Assembly (NCBI RefSeq): GCF_000166335.1
Contig: NC_014657.1
Coordinates: 1,418,501 to 1,482,500, forward strand
Length of the DNA stretch: 64,000 nt
Reading direction: 5' to 3'
DNA from: Caldicellulosiruptor owensensis OL
GTDB lineage: Bacteria; Bacillota; Thermoanaerobacteria; Caldicellulosiruptorales; Caldicellulosiruptoraceae
Under the pieces are notes generated by a model that was not told the origin of the DNA, searched no databases, and saw nothing but the letters and a program-made list of their open reading frames with translations. Within the stretch, counting starts at the first letter, position 1; every line of letters begins with the position of its first letter. The translations under genes and the position numbers were made by a program. Below are positions 47,425-58,275 of the stretch, one piece after another.

Positions 47425-48513
47425 ATGCGACTTGGTATTGTTGGACTTCCAAATGTAGGCAAAAGTACTCTCTTTAATGCAATAACAAAAGCGGGTGCAG
47501 AAGCTGCAAATTATCCGTTTTGTACGATTGAACCCAACGTGGGAGTTGTTGCAGTGCCTGATGAAAGACTTGATGTACTTGCCAGAATATACAATCCCGA
47601 AAAGGTGACCCCTGCTTTTATTGAATTTGTTGACATTGCAGGGCTTGTAAAAGGCGCAAGCAAAGGTGAAGGCCTTGGCAATAAGTTTTTGTCACATATA
47701 AGAGAGGTTGATGCAATTGTTCATGTTGTGCGCTGTTTTGACGATACTGATATAGTCCATGTGGAAGGAAGTGTAAACCCAAGAAGAGACATTGAAACAA
47801 TCAATTTAGAGTTGATCTTTGCTGACATGGAAGTGCTGGAAAGAAGACTTGACAAGACAAGAAAACTTGCAAAAAATAACAAAGAAGCAGCCCACGAGCT
47901 TGAAATCATGGAAAAGATTTATTCTACATTGGAAAGTGGCAAAATGGCAAGAACGCTCAAATTCGATGATGAAGATGATTTGAAATTTGTAAACTCTTTG
48001 AACCTTCTTACATTCAAACCCACAATTTATGCAGCAAACATCTCTGAAAAGGATATTGGAAAAGAAAATGAATATGTAAAAGTAGTAAAAGAAATTGCAG
48101 CAGAAGAAGGGTCAGAAGTAATTGTCATCTGCGCTAAAATCGAAGAGGAAATTGCTGCGCTGCCAGATGAAGAAAAAAAAGAATTCTTAAAAGAACTTGG
48201 CATTGAAAAATCTGGGCTTGACAATCTAATCCAGGCAGGGTACAGGCTTTTGGGACTGATTTCGTTTTTGACAGCGGGAGAAAAAGAAGTGAGAGCATGG
48301 ACTATCAAAAAAGGCACAAAAGCGCCACAGGCGGCTGGCAAAATCCACAGCGATTTCGAAAAAGGATTTATAAGAGCTGAAGTTGTAACGTTTGAAGTGC
48401 TGGTAGAGTGTGGCGGGTTTGCCCAGGCAAAAGAAAAAGGGTTTGTCAGGTCAGAAGGAAAAGATTATGTAATGCAAGATGGTGATGTGGTAATATTCAG
48501 GTTCAATGTGTAA
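47425..48513 (+). CDS. ychF: YchF/OLA1-family GTPase (redox-regulated ATPase YchF)
   Basis: 362 residues: G1 GLPNVGKS, FCTIEPNVGVVAVPDERLD, DIAGLVKGASKGEGLGNKFL, NISEKD in place of NKxD (giving ATP preference), and the C-terminal TGS domain (WTIKKGTKAPQAAGKIHSDFEKGFIRAEV). Ribosome-associated. TTGACA at 47355-47360 is a plausible -35 box. Confidence 0.97.
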   Translation: MRLGIVGLPNVGKSTLFNAITKAGAEAANYPFCTIEPNVGVVAVPDERLDVLARIYNPEKVTPAFIEFVDIAGLVKGASKGEGLGNKFLSHIREVDAIVHVVRCFDDTDIVHVEGSVNPRRDIETINLELIFADMEVLERRLDKTRKLAKNNKEAAHELEIMEKIYSTLESGKMARTLKFDDEDDLKFVNSLNLLTFKPTIYAANISEKDIGKENEYVKVVKEIAAEEGSEVIVICAKIEEEIAALPDEEKKEFLKELGIEKSGLDNLIQAGYRLLGLISFLTAGEKEVRAWTIKKGTKAPQAAGKIHSDFEKGFIRAEVVTFEVLVECGGFAQAKEKGFVRSEGKDYVMQDGDVVIFRFNV

Positions 48514-48530
48514 AAATTTTCAACAAAAAA

Positions 48531-48572
48531 GGGGCTATCCTGTTCTACTCTTTTGGATATGCCCCATTTTTT
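48531..48572. terminator. Terminator between ychF and larC
   Basis: GGGGC-ATCC arm at 48531-48540 pairs with GGAT-GCCCC (48555-48565), one bulge each side, then TTTTTTATT. Convergent genes ychF and larC end on either side of it. Confidence 0.75.
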
Positions 48573-49692
48573 ATTCAATTAACTTTTTAATATCTTCAAA
48601 TTCTAATTTGATTCTTTTGATGTCTTCATAAGAGCTTATCTTTAACCTTAGTTCAGTGTTGTCTTGAATTATCTTTTCATATCTTTCCATCTCTATTCTC
48701 TGCATTTTTACAAATCTTACACCAATTGTAGATGTCCAGCGAAAGATTGCATAGACAACATTATCAAAGTTCTTTGCTTTTGTAATTACTCCAATCTTGT
48801 AAGCAGGTCTACCTTTTTTCATATAAATTGGAGTAAAATAAACATCCAGAGCACCACTTTGCATTATTTTTTCAAGTGCAAGTGAAAGATGTTCACCTGT
48901 CATATCATCAATGTTCGCAAATATCTCAAAATAATCGTCGTCAAAACTCATGTTTTTTTTTCCAGTTATAGCTCTTATAACGTTGGGAACAGGAAGTTCT
49001 TTTGTCCCCGCACCATAACCAATTTTTTCTATGGTCATATTCGGCATTTGGGAAAAGGAGCTTGCAACTGCTGCTGCAATCCCAATGCCTGTTGGGGTTA
49101 TAAGCTCAGATTCAATATCCTTTGTGGAAAGTGGAATGCCATTTTGTCTTGCAATCTCTAAAACAGCTGGTGCTGGCACGGGAATAATGCCGTGCATCGA
49201 TTTTGTAAAACCTCTACCGTCACAAAGAGGAGAGAAGATTATTTCTTCAGGCTTCAAATAGTCTATGCAAAGAGAAAATGCAACAATATCGACTATTGAG
49301 TCATCTGCTCCAACCTCGTGGAAAGAAATATCTTCTGGTGCTTTACCGTGCACCTGTGCCTCTGCCAAGGCTATTTTCTCAAATATTCTAATCGACATCT
49401 CTTTTACTGTTTCCGGCAAAGAGCTTTCTATCAGCATCTTTTTTATATCTTCAAAAGTTCTGTGATGATGGGTGCTATTGCTGCCATGTTCATGGCTATG
49501 TGAATGAGTATTTACTATAAACCTCTTTGCCTTAATACCATTTACAAATCTCTCCTCAACCGAAAGCTCTACATCAAGCTTTAAAAGTGAAATATTTGAT
49601 TTTATATACTCAAAATCAACTCCACAGTCAATCAGTGATGCGACAAGCATATCACCTGCAAGACCTGAGATTGCATCAAAATAGAGAATCAT
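48571..49692 (-). CDS. larC: Nickel-insertion protein LarC (pyridinium-3,5-bisthiocarboxylate nickel)
   Basis: 373 residues in one frame (in Lactobacillus the gene needs a ribosomal frameshift). The family opening LYFDAISGLAGDMLVASL, a His-rich loop (HSHSHEHGSNSTHHH) likely to gather nickel, FHEVGADDSIVDIVAF, and the C-terminal METHYL-free domain ANIDDMTGEHLSLAL. LarC is a CTP-dependent nickel cyclometallase that completes the nickel-pincer cofactor. ATG with AGGAGG upstream. Last gene of larE-larB-larC. Confidence 0.92.
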   Translation of the reverse strand: MILYFDAISGLAGDMLVASLIDCGVDFEYIKSNISLLKLDVELSVEERFVNGIKAKRFIVNTHSHSHEHGSNSTHHHRTFEDIKKMLIESSLPETVKEMSIRIFEKIALAEAQVHGKAPEDISFHEVGADDSIVDIVAFSLCIDYLKPEEIIFSPLCDGRGFTKSMHGIIPVPAPAVLEIARQNGIPLSTKDIESELITPTGIGIAAAVASSFSQMPNMTIEKIGYGAGTKELPVPNVIRAITGKKNMSFDDDYFEIFANIDDMTGEHLSLALEKIMQSGALDVYFTPIYMKKGRPAYKIGVITKAKNFDNVVYAIFRWTSTIGVRFVKMQRIEMERYEKIIQDNTELRLKISSYEDIKRIKLEFEDIKKLIE

Positions 49693-49721
49693 AAAATTTT
49701 TCCTCCTCTTTTCTTCCTTCT

Positions 49722-50483
49722 TTACAAGTTCTGATTTGCAAGTGAATTTATCATATGAGCAACAATGGCTGCACCAAATCCATTGTCAATGTTGACAACA
49801 CAAACACCGTTTGCACACGAGTTTAGCATGGTAAGAAGGGCTGAAAGCCCCTTAAAATTTGCGCCATAACCAACAGATGTTGGAACAGCAATAACAGGTT
49901 TTGAAACAAGCCCAGCAACAACTGACGCAAGTGCACCTTCCATGCCGGCAACTGCAACAACTGCGTTGGCTGACTGAATATCATCAAGGTGGGCAAACAG
50001 CCTGTGGATTCCTGCAACACCAACATCGTACATTCTCTTTACATTGTTCCCTAAAATCTCCAAAACTATAGCTGCTTCTTCCGCCACTTTCAAATCGGCA
50101 GTTCCAGCAGACACAACAGCAACGTGTCCTTTCGGATTCTTGATAATCTCAACCCTCTTTGCACAGATAATTCTACCTGTCTCATAATATACCACATCAT
50201 CTTTTAGATGTTCTCTCAAATATTCATACTGCTCTCTGCTTGCCCTTGTGCCAATAATGTTTACTTCTCCTTTTTCAATCATCCTCTCAAAAATCTTTAA
50301 AACCTGCTCTTTTGTCTTCCCTTCACAAAAGATGACCTCAGACATACCCTGTCTGAGCTTGCGGTGATGGTCAATCTTTGCAAAGTCAATGTCTTCAAAC
50401 GGCATCTTGGCAAAAGCCTTCAGCGCTTCGTCAACTGAAATTTTGCCCTCTTTGACATCCTCAAGTATTCTTCTTACATCCAT
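49722..50483 (-). CDS. larB: Nickel-pincer cofactor carboxylase LarB
   Basis: 253 residues: DHHRKLRQGMSEVIFCEGKT, then a PurE-like core (VVSAGTADLKVAEEAAIVLE, MEGALASVVAGLVSKPVIAVPTSVGYG). LarB carboxylates nicotinic acid adenine dinucleotide, the first step of the nickel-pincer cofactor. 28 bases after larE. Confidence 0.94.
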   Translation of the reverse strand: MDVRRILEDVKEGKISVDEALKAFAKMPFEDIDFAKIDHHRKLRQGMSEVIFCEGKTKEQVLKIFERMIEKGEVNIIGTRASREQYEYLREHLKDDVVYYETGRIICAKRVEIIKNPKGHVAVVSAGTADLKVAEEAAIVLEILGNNVKRMYDVGVAGIHRLFAHLDDIQSANAVVAVAGMEGALASVVAGLVSKPVIAVPTSVGYGANFKGLSALLTMLNSCANGVCVVNIDNGFGAAIVAHMINSLANQNL

Positions 50484-50510
50484 TTTCTACCTTCTTCCTT
50501 TCGTGTCAAA

Positions 50511-51317
50511 TCAGTTCATGCTTCCTGTCCTGTAGCCAGAAAGGTCAAGCGTCACATACTTAAATCCCAAGGCTTTCAAAGCGTTTGAAACTTCATCAAG
50601 TAGCTTTGTGTCGAAAAATTTTGAAAGTTCCTCTTTTGCAACCTCAATTCGCGCAACAGCTCCGTGATGTCTTACTCTCACCTGTGAAAATCCTTTTTGA
50701 ACCAAAAAATCTTCCGCCTTTTCTATCATTTGAATTTTTTCCAATGTAATTTCATCACCATATGGAATTCTTGTAACCAAACATGCAGAAGAATGTTTTT
50801 GATATGTGGAAAGCCCAAACTCTTTCGACAAATACCTTATCTCCTCTTTTGTTAGTCCTGCTTCAAACAGGGGGCTTTTGATACCTTCTTCCTCAAGTGC
50901 TTTTCTTCCAGGCCTGAAATCCTGAAGGTCATCTATGTTTGAACCTTCAACTATTTCGTTTAGATTTAACTCCTCTTTCAATATCTTTAACCTCTTTATC
51001 AAATCTTTCTTGCAATAATAGCACCTGAATTTGTCATTTTTCATAAAATCCTCATTTGAAAAAACGTCTCTTTCTATAACAATTAGCTTTGCACCAATGT
51101 CCTTTGCAAGTCTTGCTGCATCTTCCTTTTCCCTTTGCGGGCTCAAAACTGAACTTGAAAATACTGCGATGGCTTTGTCGCCCAGAACATCAAACGAAAC
51201 CTTTAACAAAAATGTAGAATCAACTCCCCCCGAAAACGCAACAAGCACACTTTCATAGCCCTTTATAATTTCTTTTAGCCTTTCAAGTTTTTCATATGCA
51301 ATTTTTTTATCGACCAA
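50511..51317 (-). CDS. larE: Nickel-pincer cofactor sulfurtransferase LarE
   Basis: 268 residues from a TTG start (MVDKKIAYEKLERL) with GGGGAT seven bases upstream; a longer frame to 51380 overlaps the neighbouring gene and is unlikely. PP-loop ATPase with SGGVDS at 29-34. Cys99 and Cys102 (RCYYCKK) and Cys179 (SSACLVTRIPYG) are present. Some LarE proteins sacrifice a single Cys; those with three Cys bind a [4Fe-4S] cluster and reuse a sulfide. The three here suit the latter. Provides sulfur for the cofactor. Confidence 0.9.
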   Translation of the reverse strand: MVDKKIAYEKLERLKEIIKGYESVLVAFSGGVDSTFLLKVSFDVLGDKAIAVFSSSVLSPQREKEDAARLAKDIGAKLIVIERDVFSNEDFMKNDKFRCYYCKKDLIKRLKILKEELNLNEIVEGSNIDDLQDFRPGRKALEEEGIKSPLFEAGLTKEEIRYLSKEFGLSTYQKHSSACLVTRIPYGDEITLEKIQMIEKAEDFLVQKGFSQVRVRHHGAVARIEVAKEELSKFFDTKLLDEVSNALKALGFKYVTLDLSGYRTGSMN

Positions 51318-51342
51318 CGTTTTAATCCCCGCCTTTTTTAGT

Positions 51343-52215
51343 TTACTTGCTTGCAAGTTTAATTGCAAACCATCCTTCAAAGATTGCTCCTGGCTCTAAG
51401 TAATAAAACTTGTTATTGATATATCCTTCATGCTCGCCCATCCAAGGCTCAACACATACAAAGTCAAAATCTTTTAAAGACCAAACTACTATGTTTTTGA
51501 AATTCTCATCTTTCAAAAGCACTATTTTTTTATCTCTGTCAAGAGTAATTTCAACTTCGCTACTTCCTACATCCAAAAAGTCAAGGTTGACCTCAGGTTT
51601 TGAAAAATCAATCTCTTTAAAATCCTGAAGATTAATAAACCTTTTTTCAACATCGTCAAAGCACTTTTCACATTCAAGCTTGAGAGTAAACTCATCTTTA
51701 TTGCATAAAAAATAAGGATGAAAGCCTGCATAAAAAGGCATTATACTACTATCCTCATTCTTAACAATCATCTTTACTTCAAACATTTCATCACTCAGTA
51801 GATATTGCATCAACAGCTCAAAGTCGTACGGATAAAACCTTTTTGTAAACTCGCTGCTTGAAAGCCTCAAGGCTATACCATTTTCATCTGGCATATCAAT
51901 GTACCCTGCTATGTTGAAACTGCTGTCTCTTGCAAACCCGTGATTTTTCATCTCAAACTCTTGACCTTTGAAAAAAATCTTGCCGTCCACAACTCTGCCA
52001 CATATCGGGAACAAAACTGGTATTCCGCCTCTTATGTTTTTTGTTCTGTCAAAAAGGGTCGCCTCATTCAAATAAAGAATCTCTTTGCCTGAAAGATTAA
52101 GTAAAACAACAATTGCACCCCGCTCGGGTGCAACTGTAAAATATGAACTTTTTGTCTTTGAATATATCTTAACAAGCTCCAAACCATTTTCAAGATATTT
52201 TTCTACAAACTCCAA
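51343..52215 (-). CDS. Aldose-1-epimerase-like protein (LacX/YeaD type)
   Basis: 290 residues of beta-sandwich: FTVAPERGAIVVLLNLSGKEIL, NIRGGIPVLFPICGRV, MKNHGFARDSSFNI (His-Gly-Phe motif), FYAGFHPYF and VCVEPWMG. This is the galactose mutarotase fold; the NHGFAR motif is of the hexose-6-phosphate/aldose epimerase group. Interconverts sugar anomers. Upstream of larE by 25 bases on the same strand, perhaps by chance. ATG ending at 52215. Confidence 0.85.
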   Translation of the reverse strand: MEFVEKYLENGLELVKIYSKTKSSYFTVAPERGAIVVLLNLSGKEILYLNEATLFDRTKNIRGGIPVLFPICGRVVDGKIFFKGQEFEMKNHGFARDSSFNIAGYIDMPDENGIALRLSSSEFTKRFYPYDFELLMQYLLSDEMFEVKMIVKNEDSSIMPFYAGFHPYFLCNKDEFTLKLECEKCFDDVEKRFINLQDFKEIDFSKPEVNLDFLDVGSSEVEITLDRDKKIVLLKDENFKNIVVWSLKDFDFVCVEPWMGEHEGYINNKFYYLEPGAIFEGWFAIKLASK

Positions 52216-52247
52216 AACAACTTTCCTCCCCTATTCAAAACTTCTGA

Positions 52248-54268
<2,021 letters not shown>

Positions 54269-54366
54269 AACTTACAATCAACCCTCCGAATCACTCAAAT
54301 TTTTTTAAAACAACAAATCTATCATAAAGATAAACTTTTATTACCATCAGCAGTTTTTGCCTTCAT

Positions 54367-54924
54367 CTATTTCACTACTCCTGCGCGGCTGAGCGGCCAT
54401 ACCCTGAAAACTACCTTGCCTATAATATCATCTCTTGAAACATACTTGTGTTCCCAGAACCGGCTGTCGTGAGAGTCGTTCCTGTTATCACCCATCATGA
54501 AATAGTGTCCAGGCGGAACTTTGTAAGGTCCAAAACTTCCTAACATGGGTTCTTTCAGATAATTTTCTTTATAGACTCTACCGTTGATGTACAAAACACC
54601 ATCTTTTATCTCGATTGTGTCGCCAGGAAGTCCTATAACTCTTTTGACATATAAAGTTTTTCTATCGTCTGGATACTTGAAAACTACAATGTCTCCTCTT
54701 TTGACATCTTCTATATGAAGAACATAACCAAGCTTATATACAAAGAGTCTATCGTTTAGCTGAATTGTATTGAGCATTGAGCCGGTCGGGACAATCACAA
54801 GTGAAAAGACATAAGTGCGCAGGATAAGAGCAATAAGCACTGCACCGCCAATCCATAAAATCCACTCAACTGCTTCTTTTACCACTTTGTTTTGAAGTTT
54901 CAGCGTTTGATGCTGTTCCATCAT
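54367..54924 (-). CDS. lepB: Signal peptidase I
   Basis: 185 residues: one N-terminal membrane helix (WILWIGGAVLIALILRTYVF), the catalytic Ser in VPTGSM (S49), catalytic Lys in YVKRVIGLPGD (K94), and GDNRNDSHDSRFWEHKYV. Gram-positive type. Removes signal peptides outside the membrane. I start at the ATG ending at 54924; TTG one codon before and a second ATG one codon after are alternatives. GGAG is ten bases upstream. Confidence 0.96.
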   Translation of the reverse strand: MMEQHQTLKLQNKVVKEAVEWILWIGGAVLIALILRTYVFSLVIVPTGSMLNTIQLNDRLFVYKLGYVLHIEDVKRGDIVVFKYPDDRKTLYVKRVIGLPGDTIEIKDGVLYINGRVYKENYLKEPMLGSFGPYKVPPGHYFMMGDNRNDSHDSRFWEHKYVSRDDIIGKVVFRVWPLSRAGVVK

Positions 54925-55018
54925 CAATATTCGTCTCCTTCTTTTCTGAAGTTAAAAAATAGAAGCTTAAATATAAGTTTAATTGAATTTATCTGCCAAG
55001 TCAATATCAAGAAAATCA

Positions 55019-57379
55019 TTAGTCTTTTAGCTCAACTACCGTAACACCCTGTTCACCTTCACCATATGTTCCATCTCTGAATGATTTTACATGTGGATGC
55101 CGCCTCAAAAAATTCCTTATCGCCTGGCGCAAAACCCCCGTACCTTTTCCATGGATTATTGTCACCTGTTTTAGTCCAGCTGTGTATGCATCATCCAAGT
55201 ACTTGTCAACCTCTAAAATGGCATCATCGCTTGTTTTGCCCCTTACATCAATGGACATGTCAATACTCTTTTGTTTGATTTCAACTGCTTTTTTAGAAGA
55301 AACTAAGTTTTTGGTAGTTGTCTCTTCCTCTATTTCAAAAATGTCTGATATATTCACAGAAAGTTTCATAATACCAATTCTAACAGTAAGATTTCCTTTA
55401 GAGTCAGGTAGTGACTCAACAAACCCTTCTGCATCAAAGCTTTTGACATATACCTTTTGTCCAAGCCGAAGGTTTTCGGGTAGCTTTGACTGCAGTTTTT
55501 CCTCTTTTTGTGATGCCTGTTCTATGCTCTTTACAAGGTTTTCATATTCTCTCTTCTTCTCCTCTAGCTGTTTTAACATCTCTTTTTCCTTTAGGCTCTC
55601 TGCAATCTTCCTAAGCTCTTTGAATAGCTTTTCAACTTCATCTTCAACCCTTTGCACAAACTCACGCGCTTCTTTTGATGCTCTTTCTTTTATTCTCTGT
55701 TTTTCTGCCTCAAATCTTCTTCTTTCTTCTTCTAAGGTTTTCTTTAAGTTTTCTGTTTCAATTTTTAGTTTATTTGCGCTTTCTAAAACTTCTTCCAGCT
55801 CTTTTCGTTTTCTTTCCATCTCATTTATAATATCAGTGAGCTCCAACATCTTTTTAGACATGTAACTTTTAGCAAGCTCTACTATCTCTTTGTTTAGCCC
55901 CAAATTAGAAGATATATAAAGCGCATTACTCATACCGGGAATTCCAATTAAAAGCCTGTATGTTGGTTTTAAAGTATTGATATCGAACTCACAAGAAGCG
56001 TTTTCGAACCTCTCTTCCTGCTGAGCAAATGTTTTAAGCTCTCCATAATGTGTTGTAGCAACAACTTTAGCACCCTTATTGTGGAGAAATTTTAAAATTG
56101 CCTTTGCAAGTGCTGCACCTTCTTCAGGGTCTGTGCCAGAGCCAATCTCGTCCAAAAGAACAAGTGTTGAGTTATCTGCATTTTGTGTTATCTCAATTAT
56201 ATTTTTCATATGTGCTGAAAAAGTTGAAAGGCTCTGAATTATGCTCTGTTCATCGCCAATATCTGCAAATATCTTTGAAAACACACACACCTCAGACCCT
56301 TCGTCTGCCGGGAGAAACATTCCACTTTGGGCAAGAAGACAGAAAAGCCCAATGGTCTTTAACGTCACAGTCTTGCCACCTGTGTTTGGTCCTGTGATGA
56401 CAAGAACGTCAAATTCTTTACCCAAATGTACATCAATTGGCACAACCTTTTCTTTTTCAATCAACGGATGTCTTGCTTTTTTGAGATTAATATATCCAGC
56501 TGTGTTGAGGATTGGCTTTGAAGCCCGAAATTGATGTGCCCACTGCGCTTTGGTAAATAGAATATCAAGTTCCGAAAGACTCTCGAAATTTTGTTTTATC
56601 TCATTATAGCTATCTGAAATAAGCTGGGAAAGTTCCTGCAATATCTTCTCTATCTCTTCTTTTTCTTCTGACCTTGCAACCCTTATCTGGTTTGAAATTT
56701 CAACACACACAAACGGCTCAACAAAAAGTGTTGCACCTGTTGCAGACTGGTCGTGAATAATACCCTTGATGCTGTCTTTGTGTTCAGCCTTCACAGGAAG
56801 CAAAAGCTTATCCCCACGAACTGTTATGATAGGTTCTTGCAAAAACCTCTGGATTTTAGGGTCTCTTATCATCCTGTTCAGTTCATCTCTTATCCTTGTC
56901 TCAAGCCGCCTTATCCTATCTCTTATCTCTTTTAACCTTGGCGATGCAGTGTCTAAAATCTCTTCAGGCGTCAAAAATGTCTGGTCAATACGGGCTGTGA
57001 GCTCTTTGAGATTAAATAGCCTTTCTCGACTGCTTTTTAGACAGCTACCAACTGCATTTGCAAGATAAGACTTTACTTCTTGTGAAAGTTTTAAAATCCT
57101 TGCTACTTCTAAGATTTCGTGTGGTGTCAAGATTGCCTGTGCTTTTGCCTTTTTCAAAATCAATGAGATATCCGAAAACTCTAACGCGGGTGGTCTTCCA
57201 TATTTTAGTATATAGATAAAACACTCTTCAACCTTGTCAAGTTCTTTTTGGATAAAATCTTTGTCGGTTGAGGGCAAAAGATTTTGAAAGTATCTTTTTG
57301 CAGGCTCAGAATGTGCCGCAGATATTAGCATTTCCAATATTCTGTCATATTCTAAAGCTCTGAAGGTTTTTTGATTCAA
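55019..57379 (-). CDS. mutS2: Endonuclease MutS2
   Basis: 786 residues: core and lever domains (RIRRLETRIRDELNRMI), ATPase Walker A TGPNTGGKTVTLKTIGL, Walker B LVLLDEIGSGTDPEEGAAL, a long coiled coil (about 500-640), a KOW-like segment and a C-terminal Smr nuclease domain (SIDVRGKTSDDAILEVDKYLDD, IIHGKGTGVLRQAI). In Bacillus it acts on collided ribosomes; in other bacteria it limits recombination. TTG start with AAGGAG ten bases upstream. Confidence 0.96.
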   Translation of the reverse strand: MNQKTFRALEYDRILEMLISAAHSEPAKRYFQNLLPSTDKDFIQKELDKVEECFIYILKYGRPPALEFSDISLILKKAKAQAILTPHEILEVARILKLSQEVKSYLANAVGSCLKSSRERLFNLKELTARIDQTFLTPEEILDTASPRLKEIRDRIRRLETRIRDELNRMIRDPKIQRFLQEPIITVRGDKLLLPVKAEHKDSIKGIIHDQSATGATLFVEPFVCVEISNQIRVARSEEKEEIEKILQELSQLISDSYNEIKQNFESLSELDILFTKAQWAHQFRASKPILNTAGYINLKKARHPLIEKEKVVPIDVHLGKEFDVLVITGPNTGGKTVTLKTIGLFCLLAQSGMFLPADEGSEVCVFSKIFADIGDEQSIIQSLSTFSAHMKNIIEITQNADNSTLVLLDEIGSGTDPEEGAALAKAILKFLHNKGAKVVATTHYGELKTFAQQEERFENASCEFDINTLKPTYRLLIGIPGMSNALYISSNLGLNKEIVELAKSYMSKKMLELTDIINEMERKRKELEEVLESANKLKIETENLKKTLEEERRRFEAEKQRIKERASKEAREFVQRVEDEVEKLFKELRKIAESLKEKEMLKQLEEKKREYENLVKSIEQASQKEEKLQSKLPENLRLGQKVYVKSFDAEGFVESLPDSKGNLTVRIGIMKLSVNISDIFEIEEETTTKNLVSSKKAVEIKQKSIDMSIDVRGKTSDDAILEVDKYLDDAYTAGLKQVTIIHGKGTGVLRQAIRNFLRRHPHVKSFRDGTYGEGEQGVTVVELKD

Positions 57380-57496
57380 GCTCTCATTACTCCTTCTTGT
57401 TTAAGTTTTTAAATGGCAGCAAAAGTGCTTCTTTTGTTTATTATAGCGCATAAGGCTTTTTCTCACAAAGAAAAAAGGACAACATTATGGTCATCC

Positions 57497-57906
57497 CTAG
57501 TTTTCAACCTTAAAGTACTCATTCAAAAATTTCTCAACTTTGGTAATAAAAATCTTTGCATTTTTAATTTGAATCTCAGCATCTTCTCGTGCAACCACAT
57601 AGAAATCCTCATAATCGCTTTTTTTCTCTCAATCTATAGGCTGAAGTAATGATTTTATAATCTTCCTTATTAAAATATCCTGTATGAACAAACATTTTAT
57701 TAAAATATGCAATAACTCCTGAATGCCTTTTAGAATCAAACATTTGAATTGCATTTACTGCTCTTATTGCATGAAATACAGTATAAGTATGATCGATTTA
57801 ATGCAGCTTTATACAATCCATTTTCATAACTTACTACAGCTGCTTTTAAATCTTCTTTTGCTCTCTCTAATCTATAAAGAGAAAGATATTTGATTGTGTC
57901 ATCCAT
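57497..57906 (-). pseudogene. HEPN toxin of an MNT/HEPN pair, two frameshifts
   Basis: From the ATG ending at 57906 the frame reads MDDTIKYLSLYRLERAKEDL, then KAAVVSYENGLYKAALNRSY, a HEPN opening. An extra T in TACTTATAC (near 57785) then breaks the frame exactly in the active motif: removing it restores NRSYYTVFHAIRAVNAIQMF and on to YFNKEDYKIITSAYRLR. A second single-base insertion in an A7 tract (57619-57625) precedes KSDYEDFYVVAREDAEIQIK. With both repaired the protein is 135 residues and stops at 57497. Its start overlaps the MNT stop by eight bases, the normal antitoxin-toxin coupling. Confidence 0.82.
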
Positions 57907-58255
57907 ATAACACTATCCCTTTCTCCTCAATACTTTTATAAAATGGCAATATCTCTTTTAGTTTTTCAAATTTTCTAAAGGGAAAATCTATAATCGAAAA
58001 TACCTTTAAAGTCTTATATCCAAATTCGGTTGCAATGGCATCTAAGCTATCTTCATACTTTTTTAATTGATCCTCATCTAAATCTACTAAAACTGCTATA
58101 TCAACATCAGACTCTAAATCGTACTTTTCTGTAGCATAAGAACCAAACAAAATCACTTTTATTAGCTTATCACCATAAATTTTCTTCAGTTCCTGGGTAA
58201 TCTGTTCTAAATCTTGACGCAATTGAATGTCTTTAAATTTTGTTTTTTGTTCCAT
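57899..58255 (-). CDS. MNT-type minimal nucleotidyltransferase (antitoxin)
   Basis: 118 residues from the ATG ending at 58255 with GAGGTG seven bases upstream. The nucleotidyltransferase motif GSx10DxD is intact: G38-S39 and D50, D52 (LFGSYATEKYDLESDVDIAV). Such proteins neutralise a partner HEPN RNase by AMP-ylation. Its partner next door is broken, so it is an antitoxin without a working toxin. Confidence 0.88.
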   Translation of the reverse strand: MEQKTKFKDIQLRQDLEQITQELKKIYGDKLIKVILFGSYATEKYDLESDVDIAVLVDLDEDQLKKYEDSLDAIATEFGYKTLKVFSIIDFPFRKFEKLKEILPFYKSIEEKGIVLYG

Positions 58256-58275
58256 AAGTGAACACCTCAAAATCT

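Noticed and set aside
48571..49692. LarC frameshift as in Lactobacillus
   Set aside because: The reading frame is continuous from start to stop; no shift is needed.
57413..57649. Plus-strand open frame of 78 codons beside mutS2
   Set aside because: It is antisense to the HEPN pseudogene, has no ribosome binding site and no protein-like pattern.
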